A stretch of DNA of 64,000 bases from Tolypeutes matacus (lineage: Eukaryota > Chordata > Mammalia > Cingulata > Chlamyphoridae). Positions 1 to 11,499 of this stretch are shown here, in pieces (positions within the stretch are counted from its first letter, which is position 1; each line of letters starts with the position of its first letter). A program made the position numbers and the translations under genes. The notes beneath the pieces were generated by a model. The model saw only the letters and a list, made by a program, of their open reading frames with translations. It searched no databases and was not told the DNA's origin. The stretch is taken from contig JAKSZT010054396.1 in the NCBI GenBank assembly GCA_026826555.1, positions 22,526,053 to 22,590,052 of the forward strand, in the 5' to 3' direction.

Positions 1-392
1 CATAATTCAAAACAATAAGTTTATACTCTGTTTCTAATTTTAGCAGCTTTAGAACATTCTGTTGATGAGGATTTAGGTCCCATGAGCCTGTATCTCCCCT
101 ATCCCTTCTTTTCCTAATATTTGATTGCCATTTTACTTTTTTTCATTCTTCTATTGGTGATATTTTTAAACTTTAATAGGCTTAAAACTCTATTTTTGTT
201 CTATCAGTTTCAGTAGGTATTTTACTCTCCACTAAGAAAGATAAGTTGTCATTCTTTCTCTTTCATCTCTTACCTTCTGTAAGAAATAGCTCAATTCTCC
301 AAAATGCAATTTATAAAGAATCAGCTGAATAACAAAACTTGTCAAGATTTTGGCATTTCATATTGGTGTGAATACTCATAAATTTCGAATCT
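1..392. other. No recognised feature
   Basis: This AT-rich stretch lies before the first L1. No repeat family, open reading frame or structured element was recognised on either strand. Confidence 0.5.
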
Positions 393-1506
393 GGGGGTTC
401 CTGGAAGATGGCAGACTAGAAAGACACAGGACTCTCTTCTCCTGTAGAAAAAGAACAAGAGGACAGGCTAAAACAGCCTAGAAAAATATCTTCTAGGGTT
501 TAGGACACCAGGAGAAGCTGGACACTGACCAGAGGAGAGAGGCACAAAGGGGGGGAAATCACGAAGACAGAACTGTGAGCTGAAACCAGCCCTCTTGGCA
601 TGCAGCTACAGAAAAAGGGGGATCCAGGGATCTACCACCCCAGGAAAGGGGAGAGAGAGGGACACAGCCTAAGGCTGACTCAGCTTCTGACCCACAAATT
701 TGGTCTGCTGTGTCCCACCAGCTTTTCCAGGCTGGGTGGGACCGCACTGTGGTTTGCCCTGGGAGCCAGGGAAGGACTGGAGAAATCAAACCTTCGCAAA
801 CTCCCTCGCTTCTAGCCAGGACTGATTGCTGAGGATGACCCAGGAAAGGGGAGAGAGAGGGACACAGCCTAAGGCTGACTCAGCTTTTGACTCACAAATT
901 TGGTCTACTGTGTCCTAGGAGCCCTTCCAGGGAAGGTGGGGCCTTGCCATTGTTTGCCTTGGGAGCCCCCAAAGGGCTAAAGATATACGATCCTCCCAAT
1001 TGCCTCTACTAACAGGGACCAATTGTGGAAGACTCAGAGGGGAGTGGAAATATTTCCTAGCCAGGAAAAGGGAGGGGGCTGCAGGAGAAGGCTGGAGAAC
1101 TGTCTCAGAGAAAATTTGAATTATAAGGATCCTAGCCTCCAGGCAGGAAGCTCTATCATACTGATCCAGTCTGTGTTGCAACAAATATACTCTGACCAGG
1201 CACTGGACTGAGAGCTGCCAAAGAGCAACATCTGCGGGGAGATCAAGGAAGTGCACATGAAAAAATTAAAAATAAGTAGGAGAGGCTTTTGCTGGCCTCT
1301 ATAGCCTCCCTCCCCAAGGTCCTAGGAAGTGAGTCTACAACCAATTACTGGGTCCAGTGCCCAATTCTGAGCAACGAGTAGGGACAATTCTAACAATCCA
1401 GATGGAGTCAAGGATCAAAAAGCAGTGGCAACACACAGCCTCCTGCCACTAAATCCCTACAAAAGAGAAAGAAATTTTGCATCTGAGTAAACTACATACT
1501 AATCAG
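393..1506 (+). promoter_or_regulatory. L1-A 5' UTR / internal promoter region
   Basis: The sequence before ORF1 is about 1.1 kb and purine-rich on the plus strand. In characterised L1s this region holds an internal RNA polymerase II promoter. The AAGATGGC at 405-412 matches the YY1-type motif that positions transcription in human L1; promoter activity here is inferred. A tandem 200-bp duplication sits at 641-1040. L1-C (51189 onward) shares this 5' UTR type, while L1-B and L1-D have an unrelated one. Confidence 0.75.
641..1040 (+). repeat. Tandem 200-bp monomers in L1-A 5' UTR
   Basis: Two head-to-tail units start at 641 and 841. The first 46 bases are identical. Similarity stays clear for about 90 bases (CAGGAAAGGGGAGAGAG..., ACAAATTTGGTCT) and then becomes patchy, with the GCCCTGGGAGCC / GCCTTGGGAGCC block still aligned. 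The spacing of the unit starts is exactly 200 bases. One comparable unit occurs in L1-C near 51500-51650. This resembles the monomer arrays of rodent L1 promoters in organisation, not in sequence. Confidence 0.85.
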
Positions 1507-2491
1507 ATGCCTAGACATCAGCAAAAAATTATGAGCCATAGTAAGAAAATAGAAGACATGGCCCAAGAAAAGGAATATATCAAAGCCACAGAAGAGACAC
1601 AGAATTTGAGAGAAATAATCAGTGAGATGTGCACAAATTTCCAAAATCAAATTAATGAGTTGAAACACAATATGGTTAAAGAGATAAACGACATCAAGAA
1701 GACATTGAGCGAGTGCAAAGAAGAGTTTGAAATCCTGAAAAGAAAAGTAACAGAGCTCATGGGAATGAAAGACACAATAGGTGAGATAAAAAACACATTA
1801 GAGGCATACAACAGCAGACTTGAAATGATACAAGGAAGAACAAGTGATACCAAAGACAGAACAACTAAAATTGAAGAAAGAAAAGAACAGAGAGAAAAGA
1901 ATGGAAAAAATTGAGCAGGGGCTCAGAGAGTTGAATGACAACATGAAACACAATAACATACGTCATGGGAGTTCCAGAAGGAGAAGAAAAGGGAAAAGGG
2001 ACAGAAAGAGTATTTGAGGAAATAATAGCTGAAAATTTCCCAACTCTCACAAAAGAAATGAACTTACATGTCCAGGAAGAACACCGTACCCCAATCAGAA
2101 TAATCCAAATAGACCTACTCCAAGACACATACTATTCAGAACATCAAATGTCAACAATAAAGAGAAAATTCTCAGAGCAGCAAGGGAAAAGCAAACCATC
2201 ACATACAAGGGCTATTCTGTAAGACTTAGTACAGATTTCTCTTCAGAAACCATGGAGGCGAGAAGATAGTGGTTTGATACAATTAGGATATTGCAATAGA
2301 AAAACTGCCAGCTGAGAATTCTTCATCCAGCAAAATTGTCCTTCAAATATGAAGGTGAGTATAAAATATCCACAAACAAACAGAAACTAAGAGAGTTTGC
2401 AAAAAAGAACCCACCTTTGCAAGAAATATTAAAGGAAGCCTTAGAACCTGAAAGAAAAAGACAGGAGAGAGAGGCTTGGAGGAAAGTATAG
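1507..2491 (+). pseudogene. L1-A ORF1 (ORF1p), broken
   Basis: ORF1p is the trimeric RNA-binding chaperone that coats L1 RNA. The likely start is the ATG at 1507 (MPRHQQK..., also present in L1-C). The first part, to 1914, is rich in Glu, Lys and Ile and forms the coiled coil. A second segment in another frame (1965-2222) has the RNA-recognition and C-terminal domain signature GVPEGEEKGKG...ENFPTLTKE. A third frame (about 2216-2491) carries the remaining C-terminal domain, with SVRLSTDFSSET and LQEILKEAL, ending at TAG 2489-2491. At least two frameshifts and two in-frame stops are needed to read it through. The expected length is about 328 residues, typical for the family. Confidence 0.92.
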
Positions 2492-4406
2492 AAGAAAGAA
2501 TAGCAGAAAGGATAACGAAAAAAGCAAAAAGACAAAAATATAATATGACATACGAAAACCAAAAAATAAAGTGGTGGAAGTAAATAGTGCATTTACAGTA
2601 ATATCATTGAATGTGGGTGGATTAAACTCACCAATCAAAATATACAGTCTGACAGAATGGATTGAAAAAACATAAGCCATCAATGGGCTGCTTACAAGAA
2701 ACTCACCTTAGACCCAGGGATACAAAGCAGGTGAAAGTGAAAGGTTGGAAAAAGATATTCCACATGAATAGTAACCAAAAAAGAGCAGGTGTAGCTGTAA
2801 TAATATCAGACAAAACAGATTTTAAATGCAAAAAGTTATGAGATGCAGAAGGCCATTATATGTTAATAAAAGGGATAATCCACCAGGAAGATATAACAGT
2901 CATAAAGATCTACGTACCTAACCAGGATGCCCCAAAATATATGAGACAAACTCTGGCAAAACTGAAGGGAGAAATAGACATCTCTAATAACTATTGGAGA
3001 CTCCAACACCCCACTCACATCATTAGACAGAACAACTAGACAAGATCAACAAGGAAACAGAGAACTTGAACAATATCATAAAAAAGATAAACCTAACAGA
3101 TATATACAGAGCACTGCATCCAAACTCAGCGGGTTATACATTCTTCTCAAATGCCCATGAATCTTTCTCCAGCATAGACCACATGTTAGGGCACAATGCA
3201 GCTCTCAATAAATATGAAAAGGTTGAAATTATACAAACCACCTTCTCCAGTCATAATGGAATAAAACTGGAAAACAATAATAGATAGGAAAAAAGTAAAT
3301 TCACAAATGTGTGGAGACTGAACAACACACTCCTAAATAATCAGTGGGTCAAAGAAGAAATTGCAAGTGAAATCAGTAAATATATTGAGACAAATGAAAA
3401 CGAGAACACTGTATCCCATAACAAAACTTATGGGATACAGCGAAGGCCAAGTCTTGAGAGGGAAATTTACAGCCCTAAATGCCTATATTAAAAAAGAAGA
3501 AAGAGCTAAACTCAAAGATTTAACTGAACAACTAGAGAAACTAGAAAAAGAACAGCAAACCAATCCCAAAGCAAGCAGAAGGAAAGAAATAATAAAGATT
3601 AGAGCAGAAATAAATGAAATTGAGAAAAAAAAACCTAGAGAAAATCAACAAAACCAAAAACTGGTACTTTGACAAGATCAATAAAATTGACAAACCTCTA
3701 GCTAGACTAACAAGGAAAAAAAGAGAGAAGATGCAAATAAATACAATCAGAAATGAAAGGGAGGAAGTTACAACTGACCCCACAAAAATAAAAAGAATCA
3801 TAAGAAGATATTATGAGAAACTGTATGCCAACAAACTAGACAACTTAGATGAAATGGACAAATTCCTAGAAATGCACAACCAACCTACACTGATGCAACA
3901 AGAAATACAAGAACTTAACAAACTAATCACATTTAAAGAGATTGAATCTGTCATCAAAATTCTCCCAGCAAAGAAAAGTCCAGGATCAGATGGCGTCACA
4001 GGTGAATTCTACCAAGCATTTCAAAAAGATTTAACACCAATTCTGTATAAACTCTTCCAAAAAATTGAAGAGGACGGAAAATTACCCAACACATTTTATG
4101 AAGCCAACATCACCCTAATACCAAAGCCAGAAAAAGATACTACAAGAAAATAAAATTACAGACCTATATCTCTAATGAACATAGATACAAAAATTCTCAA
4201 CAAAATACTTGCAAATCAAATCCAACAGCATAGCAAAAGACTTATACATCACGATCAAGTGAGATTTATTCCTGGTAAGCAAAGCAGTTTCAACATAAGA
4301 AAATCAATCAACGTAACAGACCACATTAACAAATTGAAGGGAAAAAAGCCACATGATCATCTCAATCGACGCAGAAAAGGCATTTGACAAAATCCAGCAT
4401 CCTTTT

Positions 4407-4807
4407 ATTTTTTTAAAGATTTATTTATTTATTTATTTATTTCTCTACCCCCGCCCCCCCCCCCATTGTTTTGCGCTGTCCGTTCTCTGTGTGTTCTTCT
4501 GTGTCTGCTTGTCTTCTCTTTAGGTGGCACCAGGAACCAATCCTGGGACCTTCTGAAGTGGAGAGACGCTGCTCAATCTCTTGCGCCACCTCAGCTCCCT
4601 GTTCTGCTACATCTCTTATTGTCTGTCTTCTGTATCTCTTTTTGTTGCATCATCTTGCTGTGCCGGCTCTCCATGCAGGCCAGCACTCCACGTGGGCTAG
4701 GTCTCCACTTGGGCCATCTTGCTTTTCACCGGGAGGCCCTGGGAATCGAACCCTGGACCTCCCATATGGTAGATGGGAGCCCAATTGCTTGAGCCACATC
4801 CACTTCC
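4407..4807 (-). mobile_element. DAS-SINE, long two-headed copy inside L1-A
   Basis: This tRNA-derived SINE is inserted antisense in ORF2. A 13-base target duplication CCAGCATCCTTTT lies at 4394-4406 and 4808-4820. On the minus strand it begins with an A-box-like TGGCTCAAGCAATTGGG, then CCATATGGGAGG and a B-box-like GGGTTCGATTCC. A second, weaker tRNA-like head follows (GGTGGCGCAAGAGATTGAG, GGATTGGTTCC), then a G-rich run and a TAAA-rich tail ending in an A run. It was mobilised by L1, as its poly(A) and target duplication show. Confidence 0.95.
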
Positions 4808-5724
4808 CCAGCATCCTTTTTTGATACAAACATTTCAAAAGATAGGAATAGAAGGAAAATTCCTCAATATGATAAAAGGCATGTACGAGAAACCCACAGC
4901 CAATGTCATACTCAATGGGGAAAGGTTGAAAGCTTTCCCTCTCAGATCAGGAACAAGACAAGGATGCCCACTGTCACCACTGTTATTCAATATTGTACTA
5001 GAAGATCTAGCTAGGGCAATTAGACAAGAAAAAAATTAAAGGCATCCAAATAGGAAAAGAGGAAGTAAAACTCTCACTGTTTGTGGATGGCATGATCCTG
5101 TACTTAGAAAATGCTGAAGTATCCACGACAAAGCTACTTGAGCTAATAAATGAGTTCAGCAATGTGGCAGGATACAAGATCAACACACAAAAATCAGTAA
5201 TGCTTCTGTACACTAGTAGTGAACAATCTGAGTAGGAAATCAGGAAGAAAATTGCATTTTCAATAGCAACAAAAAGACTCAAATACCTAGGAATTAATTT
5301 AACCAAAGAAGTACAGGACCTATATGCAGAAAACTACAAAACAATGCTTAAAAGAAATTTTAAAAGATCTAAACAAATGGAAAAACATTCCATGTTCATG
5401 GATTGGAAGAATATATATCGTGAAGATGTCAATCTTACCTAAACCCAATGCAATACCAATCAAAATCCCAACAGCTTACTTTACACAATTAGAAAAGGCA
5501 ATTACCAAATCATTTGGAAGGATAAGTACACCCAAATAGCCAAAAGCATTCTAAAAAAGAAGAGCGATGTGGGAGGAATTTCACTGCCTGACCTTGAAAA
5601 AAAAAAAAAAAAAGCTACAGTGATCAAAACAGCATGGTACTGGCTTAAAGACAGACACATCAATCAGTGGAATAGAATTGAGAATCCAGAAATAAACCCT
5701 CACCTATACAGTCAACTGTTTTTT

Positions 5725-5830
5725 TTTTATATATATATATTTTTTATTTTACCGGGAGGTCCCGGGGATCGAACCCAGGTCCCTCCATATGGCAGATGGA
5801 CACCCAACCATTTGAGCCACATCCGTCCCC
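5725..5830 (-). mobile_element. DAS-SINE, short single-headed copy inside L1-A
   Basis: This copy of about 105 bases lies antisense in ORF2. It is flanked by the 13-base duplication TCAACTGTTTTTT at 5712-5724 and 5831-5843. Only the first tRNA-like head is present, with CCATATGGAGGG and GGGTTCGATCCCC, followed directly by a T-rich/AT tail on the plus strand. The host ORF2 sequence resumes exactly after the second duplication. Confidence 0.93.
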
Positions 5831-7068
5831 TCAACTGTTTTTTGACAAACCTACCAAGTTAATGTTAACAGGTCAAAACAGTCTCTTCAACAATTGGTGC
5901 TGGGAGAATTGGATATCTATAACCAAAAGAACAAAAGAAGCCCTTATCTCACTCCCTCTATAAGAATCAACTCAAAATGGATCAAAGACCTAAATATAAA
6001 AGCCAGAACCATAAAACTACTAGGAGAAAATGTAGGGAAACCTCTTCAAGACCTTGTAGTAGGTGGTGGTTTCTTGGACCTTATACTCAAAGCACATGCA
6101 ACAAAAGAAAAAATAGATAAATGGGACTTCCTCAAAGTTAAACACTTTTGCACCTCCCAGGACTTTGTCAAAAGGTTGAAAAGGCAGCCAACTCAATTGG
6201 AGAAAATATTTGGAAATCACATATCCGATAATGGTTTAATATCTAGGATACATAAAGAGATGTTACAATTCAACAATAAAGAGACAAACGACCCGATTAA
6301 AAAATGGTCAAAAGATTTGAATAGACAGTTGTCCAAAGAAGAAATACAAAAAAAAGAAGAAATACAAATGGAAAAAAAATACATGAGAAAAAGGTCAACA
6401 TCACTCATGATTAGGGAAATACAAATCAAAACTACAATGATATATCATTTCACACCTATCAGAATGGCCACTATTAAAAAGACAGAGAACGACCAATGTT
6501 GGAGAGGATGTGGAGAGATTGGAACACTTCTTCACTGTTGCTGGAAATGCAGAATGGTACAGCCACTGTGGAGGACTGTTTGGCAGTTCCTAAAGAAGTT
6601 GAATATAGACTTGCCATGTAACCCTGCAATACCACTACTGGGTATGTACCCAGAATAACTGAAAGCAGTGACACAAACAGACATCTGCACACAATGTTCA
6701 TAGCGGCATTATTCATGATTGCCAAGAGCTGGAAACAACCCAGGTGTCCATCAACATATAAATGGATAAACAAACTGTGGTGTATTCACACAACAGAATA
6801 TTGTGTATCTGTAAGAAGAAATGAAGTTGTAAAGCATATGACCACATGGATGAACCTGGAAGACATTATGCTGAGCAAAGTAAGCCAGACACAAAAGGAC
6901 AAGTACTGTGTGATTGTGTTACTATGAACCAAATATATTGTGTAATATATTGTATGATTTAAAAAATATTCATATGTATTCATTACATCTAATTGGGAAA
7001 CATTATATTTATTGATCTGTGTTTACTTTTTAGTTTTTAATTTATATTTTCAATTATTAAATGTACAA

Positions 7069-7086
7069 AATAAAGTAAAAAAAAAA
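7069..7086 (+). terminator. L1-A polyadenylation signal and A tail
   Basis: AATAAA at 7069-7074 is followed by an A run that ends at 7086. This marks the 3' end of L1-A. The 3' UTR before it (6928-7068) is short and AT-rich and does not resemble the 3' UTRs of L1-D or L1-F in this window. Confidence 0.8.
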
Positions 7087-7137
7087 GTTACTTTGTCCCC
7101 TACCCAACACATAGAAGCTTTTTATATTTCCTTGTTC

Positions 7138-7223
7138 TTTTTTTTTTCATTAAAGATTTATTTGTTTGTTTATTTATTTATTTTACTTTTATCCATTTTT
7201 ACCCCCACCCCCCCCACGCACAA
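7138..7223 (-). mobile_element. DAS-SINE 3' fragment
   Basis: The plus strand shows a T run, then TTAAAGATTTATTTG, (TTTA) repeats and a C-rich run. This is the same order as the tail end of the antisense SINE at 4407. The tRNA-like heads are missing, so this is a 3' piece only. It directly abuts an MLT1-like fragment. Confidence 0.75.
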
Positions 7224-7438
7224 GGGAAGAAGCTCCACAAGAAGAGGGAGGAAGAAGTGATGCACTGACAAGCCAAGGAATACCAATAATTGCCGGGAGC
7301 CACCAGAAGCTAGGAAGAGTCCAGGAATGAGCCTCCTCCAAGGGATTCAGGGGGACTTCTGGCCTCCAGAACTGTGAAGATAAACTTCTCTTGTTTTAAG
7401 CCACATGGTTTGTGGTAATTAATCATACCAGATAAAGT
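7224..7438 (+). mobile_element. MLT1-type LTR fragment (ERVL-MaLR)
   Basis: Diagnostic phrases of MLT1 3' halves appear in order: AAGCCAAGGAA, CCACCAGAAGCTAGGAAGAG, GGACTTCTGGCCTCCAGAACTG and GTTTTAAGCCACATGGTTTG. The 5' half is missing, apparently displaced by the SINE. The subfamily is not assigned. Confidence 0.8.
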
Positions 7439-9140
7439 CCACTGGCAATCTGCTTTACAAACAGATGAGAATACGTTCTATTTATATGGTGCTTCTAACA
7501 CACTTGAACACTGCAGTTTCATGTGGGCAAGTGGACTTCACAGTCTTTCACCATGTGCATTCATCACCTGTTTGGCACACCTCTTTACTATGAAGATAGA
7601 AACCTAACCTCTAGCCACAACTCCTAATCAGAATTAGATTTGGTGAGAACTGAAGTGACCTTGAAACTTGTCTTCCAAATCAGAAAGCATGAGAGGGTTC
7701 ATTTTTATACCCATACATATATGATATAGATGGCTTAGAATTCAGTGGAATGTATCAAATGGTAATGATAACTCTTCTAGTAGATCACTGCCAGATTCAA
7801 AATGGAATTAATATTAAATAAATCTGTTTTATGTAACAACCAGAAGAACAATGCACTGAATAAGATTTCATTTTGAATTGCTTTGTGTCAATAATTCACA
7901 CAATTTCTTTGGAAAAAAAATATTTTGAGAACACCTGCAAGTCTCTGGAAAAGTAACACTAGTGCCTGATTCAAGGTTTATTGTAAATTCAGATGTTCAC
8001 AAATTGTGACATATCTTCATATTATGAATACACAGATACGCCTGCTGTGTAATCAACCTGAAAGGGAAACATGAATTCTTTGAACATACACTCAGCAGTC
8101 CTTTAGGTCGGGGACGTACAAGAATCTCAGCTTTGCAGTCCAATGCCTTGTAGGAGGATTTCAATAGAGTTCACTGTGTTAGAGGAAGAGACTAAGGCTT
8201 CCAGACAGCATAGTGTTGAAGGATTCACCTTTATCTCAATTTACTGTGGAGGACTCAAGTGGCCAAGTCACCTGCTCAGAGTCCCACCGCTGAGGAGGGA
8301 CTCAAATGTCGACATTGCATTTGGATGAGGCCACGGGGATGGACCACTTGAGGGAAGGGATAGTGCTAACAGGGCATTTGGACTCTAAAGGGGTGTGATG
8401 GAGCTCTAGAGAACAATCCAATTTTAAATATTCCCAAGCACAGACTATGCCTGGGCTCTAGCTGCCTCCTTTCTCAGAAATGTTGTGTTGTACTCACTCA
8501 CCTACGCAGCTCTCTTCCAGACACTCACTCGGTGAATGATTAGACGAGGTATGGCTCAATGTGTTCCTGAGCCATGTCACCTGTCCAATCATTAATGTGG
8601 CCTTTTATCTTCTCTCTTTTCTCATCTTCTCCCCTTTGAAGCCAGTTGTGAAAGAGATAAAGTTCTAAGAATTGCATCTCCCCCAGGTCTTCCCTAGTAT
8701 GTGCCAGAGTTGATCTTTTGAAACTCACCCCTGGGGCGTTGAAAGTCTCGTGGGGTTGTGCTTGAGCCCATGCAGCTCCTCCTTACCAGCGTCCCCAACC
8801 CCAGCCCTGCCAAAGAGCTTCCACCAGCACTCGCTTCTTAGGGGGCACATCACTACCCAAAACCTTCACCATCTCTGCACCGACTTCAGGACACCATCTG
8901 CCATCTGCCTTTCCTGACCTAGCTCCCTTGCACCCTCCACAGCCAGTCAAATGGAAAGCTTTGTGGCCTCTACCCACTGTTTTCTTGCACTGGGGTTTGC
9001 TCATGTAGCTGCCTTGCTTGCCCAGCTCTGCATGTCTAGGTTCCACTCATTTTCAAGTTCCAATCAAAAGCTACCACCTCCATGCACACTTCCCTGGCCT
9101 CACAGCTGTGACTCTCACCAACAGTGCTAACAGTCATCGA
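7439..9140. other. No gene recognised
   Basis: Mostly unique-looking sequence. A weak MIR-like stretch may lie at 8150-8330 (CCTGCTCAGAGTCCCACCGC), but it is too diverged to call. Short open frames here show no recognisable protein family. Confidence 0.4.
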
Positions 9141-9149
9141 GTTCTGGGG

Positions 9150-9290
9150 ATGATAGAACATGGATGGTCTCACTTCATCCTTACAACTTGCCAGGCAGAG
9201 ACTGGTCTCAGATGAGAAAACTGAGCCTTAGAAAGGTTTACTTGCCTGGAACCGGGATGGGAAGCCAGGAGTGCCTGAGCCCAGGGCCCT
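9150..9290 (-). mobile_element. MIR SINE fragment
   Basis: The plus strand reads CTCAGATGAGAAAACTGAGCC followed by TTAGAAAGGTTTACTTGCC. This matches the antisense of the MIR core, which is normally GAGGAAACTGAGGC...AGGTTAAGTAACTTGCC. It is an ancient tRNA-derived SINE and is heavily diverged. Confidence 0.75.
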
Positions 9291-9299
9291 GGCTTTCAC

Positions 9300-10060
9300 C
9301 ATTTTGGCATGCTGCTTCCTCCAAAGCCCCTCGTTACTTATGCAACTGATTGACTCTCCCCCTGAAGTCCTGGTGAGTGGGAGAATGTCTGATTGACCTC
9401 TGTTTTCCCAACTCATTCTAATATGGACTGGACACTGAATAAAGTGCCAGGGAAAGGCGGGCTCTATCTGGAGACAAGCAGCCCCTGTGACTGGGGCTCC
9501 CTCTGCCACCTGCTGGAGGTGGATTTATATCTTCCTTCCTTCTCCCCATGCCCAGAGTGCTTCCTGTCCATCTCCATTCCATCTGCCTGCCTCACCCTTT
9601 ATCCTACGCCTGCCCCAGCGGCCACAGGGGCAGAGGCCAGGGGTTCCACAAACCCTACAGTCTGTTGGAAGGTAACCCTCCACTTCCACTTCTCTGCTTC
9701 CACCCAAGCTCATTTGCACTCTCCCTGCTGCACTAGTCTTTCCTTTATCGGGCTCCTTCGGGCTGGAATATTCATCTTCCCCATCATGACATTGTGATTT
9801 TTGTTATATCCTGATGGGAAATGAAGCGTAGCCTCAGTGCCTGAGCTGAGTGTAACCAGCTCCTCTGACTTCCCCTTCTCTGATGCTTCCAGCACTCACA
9901 GTCGGTACTGTGTGCAGGCTCTGAATTATGGGCTGCCACGTAATTGATCCATTTCTCCATTAACGCCTATTTATCAAGGTCCTGTTATGGGTGTGGTCCT
10001 GTTGAGGCTGCAACGATTGAAGAGAGTGATTGTCCCTGCCTACTCGGGCCCTTCCAGGCT
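9300..10060. other. No gene recognised
   Basis: C/T-rich unique sequence with overlapping short open frames up to 134 codons. None shows a recognisable domain, and the frames overlap each other on both strands, as expected by chance in stop-poor, C-rich DNA. Confidence 0.4.
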
Positions 10061-10240
10061 GTGGGAATGTCCTGTAATTGCTTTATGGGTGTCAGCTTGT
10101 CTCCTCACCTACACTGTTAATTCTTGGCTGACAGGAACCTTAATTTCTGGATCTTTTGTGGCCTCCGCACAGCTTAATAAAATGCTGGGCACAACACAAA
10201 GACAGTGGCAATGGATAATGCATAGTGAGTCATGAAATCT
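10060..10240 (+). mobile_element. L2 LINE 3' end fragment
   Basis: The order of phrases matches the L2 3' end: TGTCTCCTCACC, GGCTGACAGGAACC, then AATAAAATGCTGGGCACAACAC. Divergence is high. A MIR-like piece may follow at 10245-10330 but was not firm enough to list. Confidence 0.55.
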
Positions 10241-10649
10241 TTACAGTTTAAAAAGCATTGTTCACATATACGATCACATTTTAAAATTGACTCCTTAGCA
10301 CTATGGGATAGGCAGGAAAAGGCAGAAGAATGAGGACTCTGAGCGCTTGGATGGTCTTACGCTTTTGAAAATCCATATTTAGTAAATATTGTTCAGCATT
10401 CATTAAGTGAGTGTAGGGGAAGTTGCTTTTCTAGTTTTGCTGTTCAGAACAAGGGATTTTTATGTACTGAACTTTATATAACATAAGAAACATTAAATTT
10501 TATAATGCATGCGTTTAAACAGAAGGGCTTAGAATTGAAAAACAAACAAAAAGCCTGCTCCCATTCTTCTTTCCTTACCCTCTGGTCTATTTCCCAGAGA
10601 CAACCAATTTTAATTTTCTGTTTTCGTTTCTTTTGTATGTGAGAGAAAT

Positions 10650-11145
10650 GAAAATAATCGTGGACAGCGGGCTGACTGTCGTAGATTGCAAATATGACCA
10701 CAAATCCCCCCTGTTCTGTTATGTTCACATCTCTGTAGCACCGCCTTGCCATTCCTTCCATCATCAAGAGGCACCCCTTGAACCTGGGCTGGCCTCATGA
10801 CTGCCTTTGTCCAACAGCATGAAGCAGAAGTGACATCTTGCAGCTTCTGAGGGTTGGTCATAGGCGGTCTTGCAGCTTTTGCTTTTGATATTTTGGAATA
10901 CTGACTTGACACCATCACTTAAGGAAGCTGCTCTTACCCATGGAAGGATGAGAGGTCGTGTGGATGAGCACCCTTGACCAGATGTGAAGTGATCTTGGCT
11001 TTTTTAGTGCGTATGACCATCCAGCTGAATGTAGCCCATGGTGAGCCCAAGCAAAAATGGAGAAAGGAAATTCTCAGGCAACCCACAAAGTTGTTGTTGT
11101 TTTAAGTTACAAGTTTTTGGGTTGGTGTGTTACATAGAAAGGCTA
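10650..11145 (+). mobile_element. Old LTR, MLT/ERVL-like
   Basis: Phrases typical of an old mammalian LTR occur in order: GCAAATATGACCACA, TTGAACCTGGGCTGGCCTCATGA, GCAGAAGTGACA, CTTGCAGCTTTTGC, GGAAGCTGCTCTTACCC and finally GTTGTTGTTTTAAG...TTTTTGGGTTGGTGTGTTAC. The element looks close to full length, but its exact ends and subfamily were not established. Confidence 0.6.
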
Positions 11146-11499
11146 ACAGAAATGCCTTCATATTGCTAAATAATATGATTATACTGACATTTTCCCTTAT
11201 CTAGCTTAGGCATTGCCCATTAATTTACCAGTATGACAAATGAGGATTTAGTTCATTACTTCACCCCCTTCTTCCCTACATTCTCATTCTATAATTTTAT
11301 CACTTATCTTGGTTCCTCTTTTGGTTGTCTTTGAGGCCCCAAAATAGTTAAGCCTGTACTTCTTGTTCTATGTATAATACCTATTGATGCCCCACATTTT
11401 AAGATGAAAACATTATTGCTCCCTTCTGTATTATATCCTTTCACTCAGTTTCTCTTGGCTCTATCTTTACCTTTTCTTACTGTTTAAAAAATATTTTTT

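Larger units (their letters stand above)
2571..6927 (+). pseudogene. L1-A ORF2 (endonuclease-RT), broken
   Basis: ORF2p nicks target DNA and reverse transcribes L1 RNA. The expected start codon has become GTG (2571 or 2574), just before the endonuclease start VISLNVGGLNSPIK. The endonuclease keeps the catalytic-Glu context LQETHLRP in a shifted frame. The expected GDFN reads GDSN, and the SDHNG context reads SSHNG. Reverse transcriptase follows, with KSPGSDG (about 3980) and [15 protein letters not shown] (about 4950). The usual FADD catalytic motif reads FVDG at 5080-5091, so one catalytic Asp is lost. The Cys-rich end (CWRGCGEIGTLLHC) precedes a stop at 6656, and a shifted frame continues from 6694 to the stop at 6927. 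Multiple stops, frameshifts and two SINE insertions make it non-functional. Confidence 0.95.
393..7086 (+). mobile_element. L1-A: near full-length inactive LINE-1
   Basis: This is a LINE-1 retrotransposon in the order 5' UTR, ORF1, ORF2, short 3' UTR, poly(A). It opens with an AAGATGGC block (405-412) of the kind found at the 5' end of many mammalian L1s. It ends with AATAAA at 7069-7074 and an A run to 7086. Both ORFs carry frameshifts and stops, and two DAS-SINEs are nested in ORF2 (4407-4807 and 5725-5830). Without the SINEs the length is about 6.2 kb, normal for a full-length L1. No convincing target-site duplication was found at its ends, so the 5' limit is accurate to only about 5 bases. 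The element cannot move itself, because ORF2 has lost a reverse transcriptase catalytic aspartate. Confidence 0.95.

Noticed and set aside
4466..4824. Plus-strand open frames of 108 and 117 codons
   Set aside because: They are the antisense of the DAS-SINE nested in L1-A.
393..7086. L1-A as a still-active element
   Set aside because: GTG in place of the ORF2 start, multiple frameshifts, loss of an RT catalytic Asp and two SINE insertions exclude it.
9393..9797. 134-codon plus-strand open frame
   Set aside because: It overlaps several other frames on both strands in C-rich sequence, with no domain, splice context or repeat-independent support.
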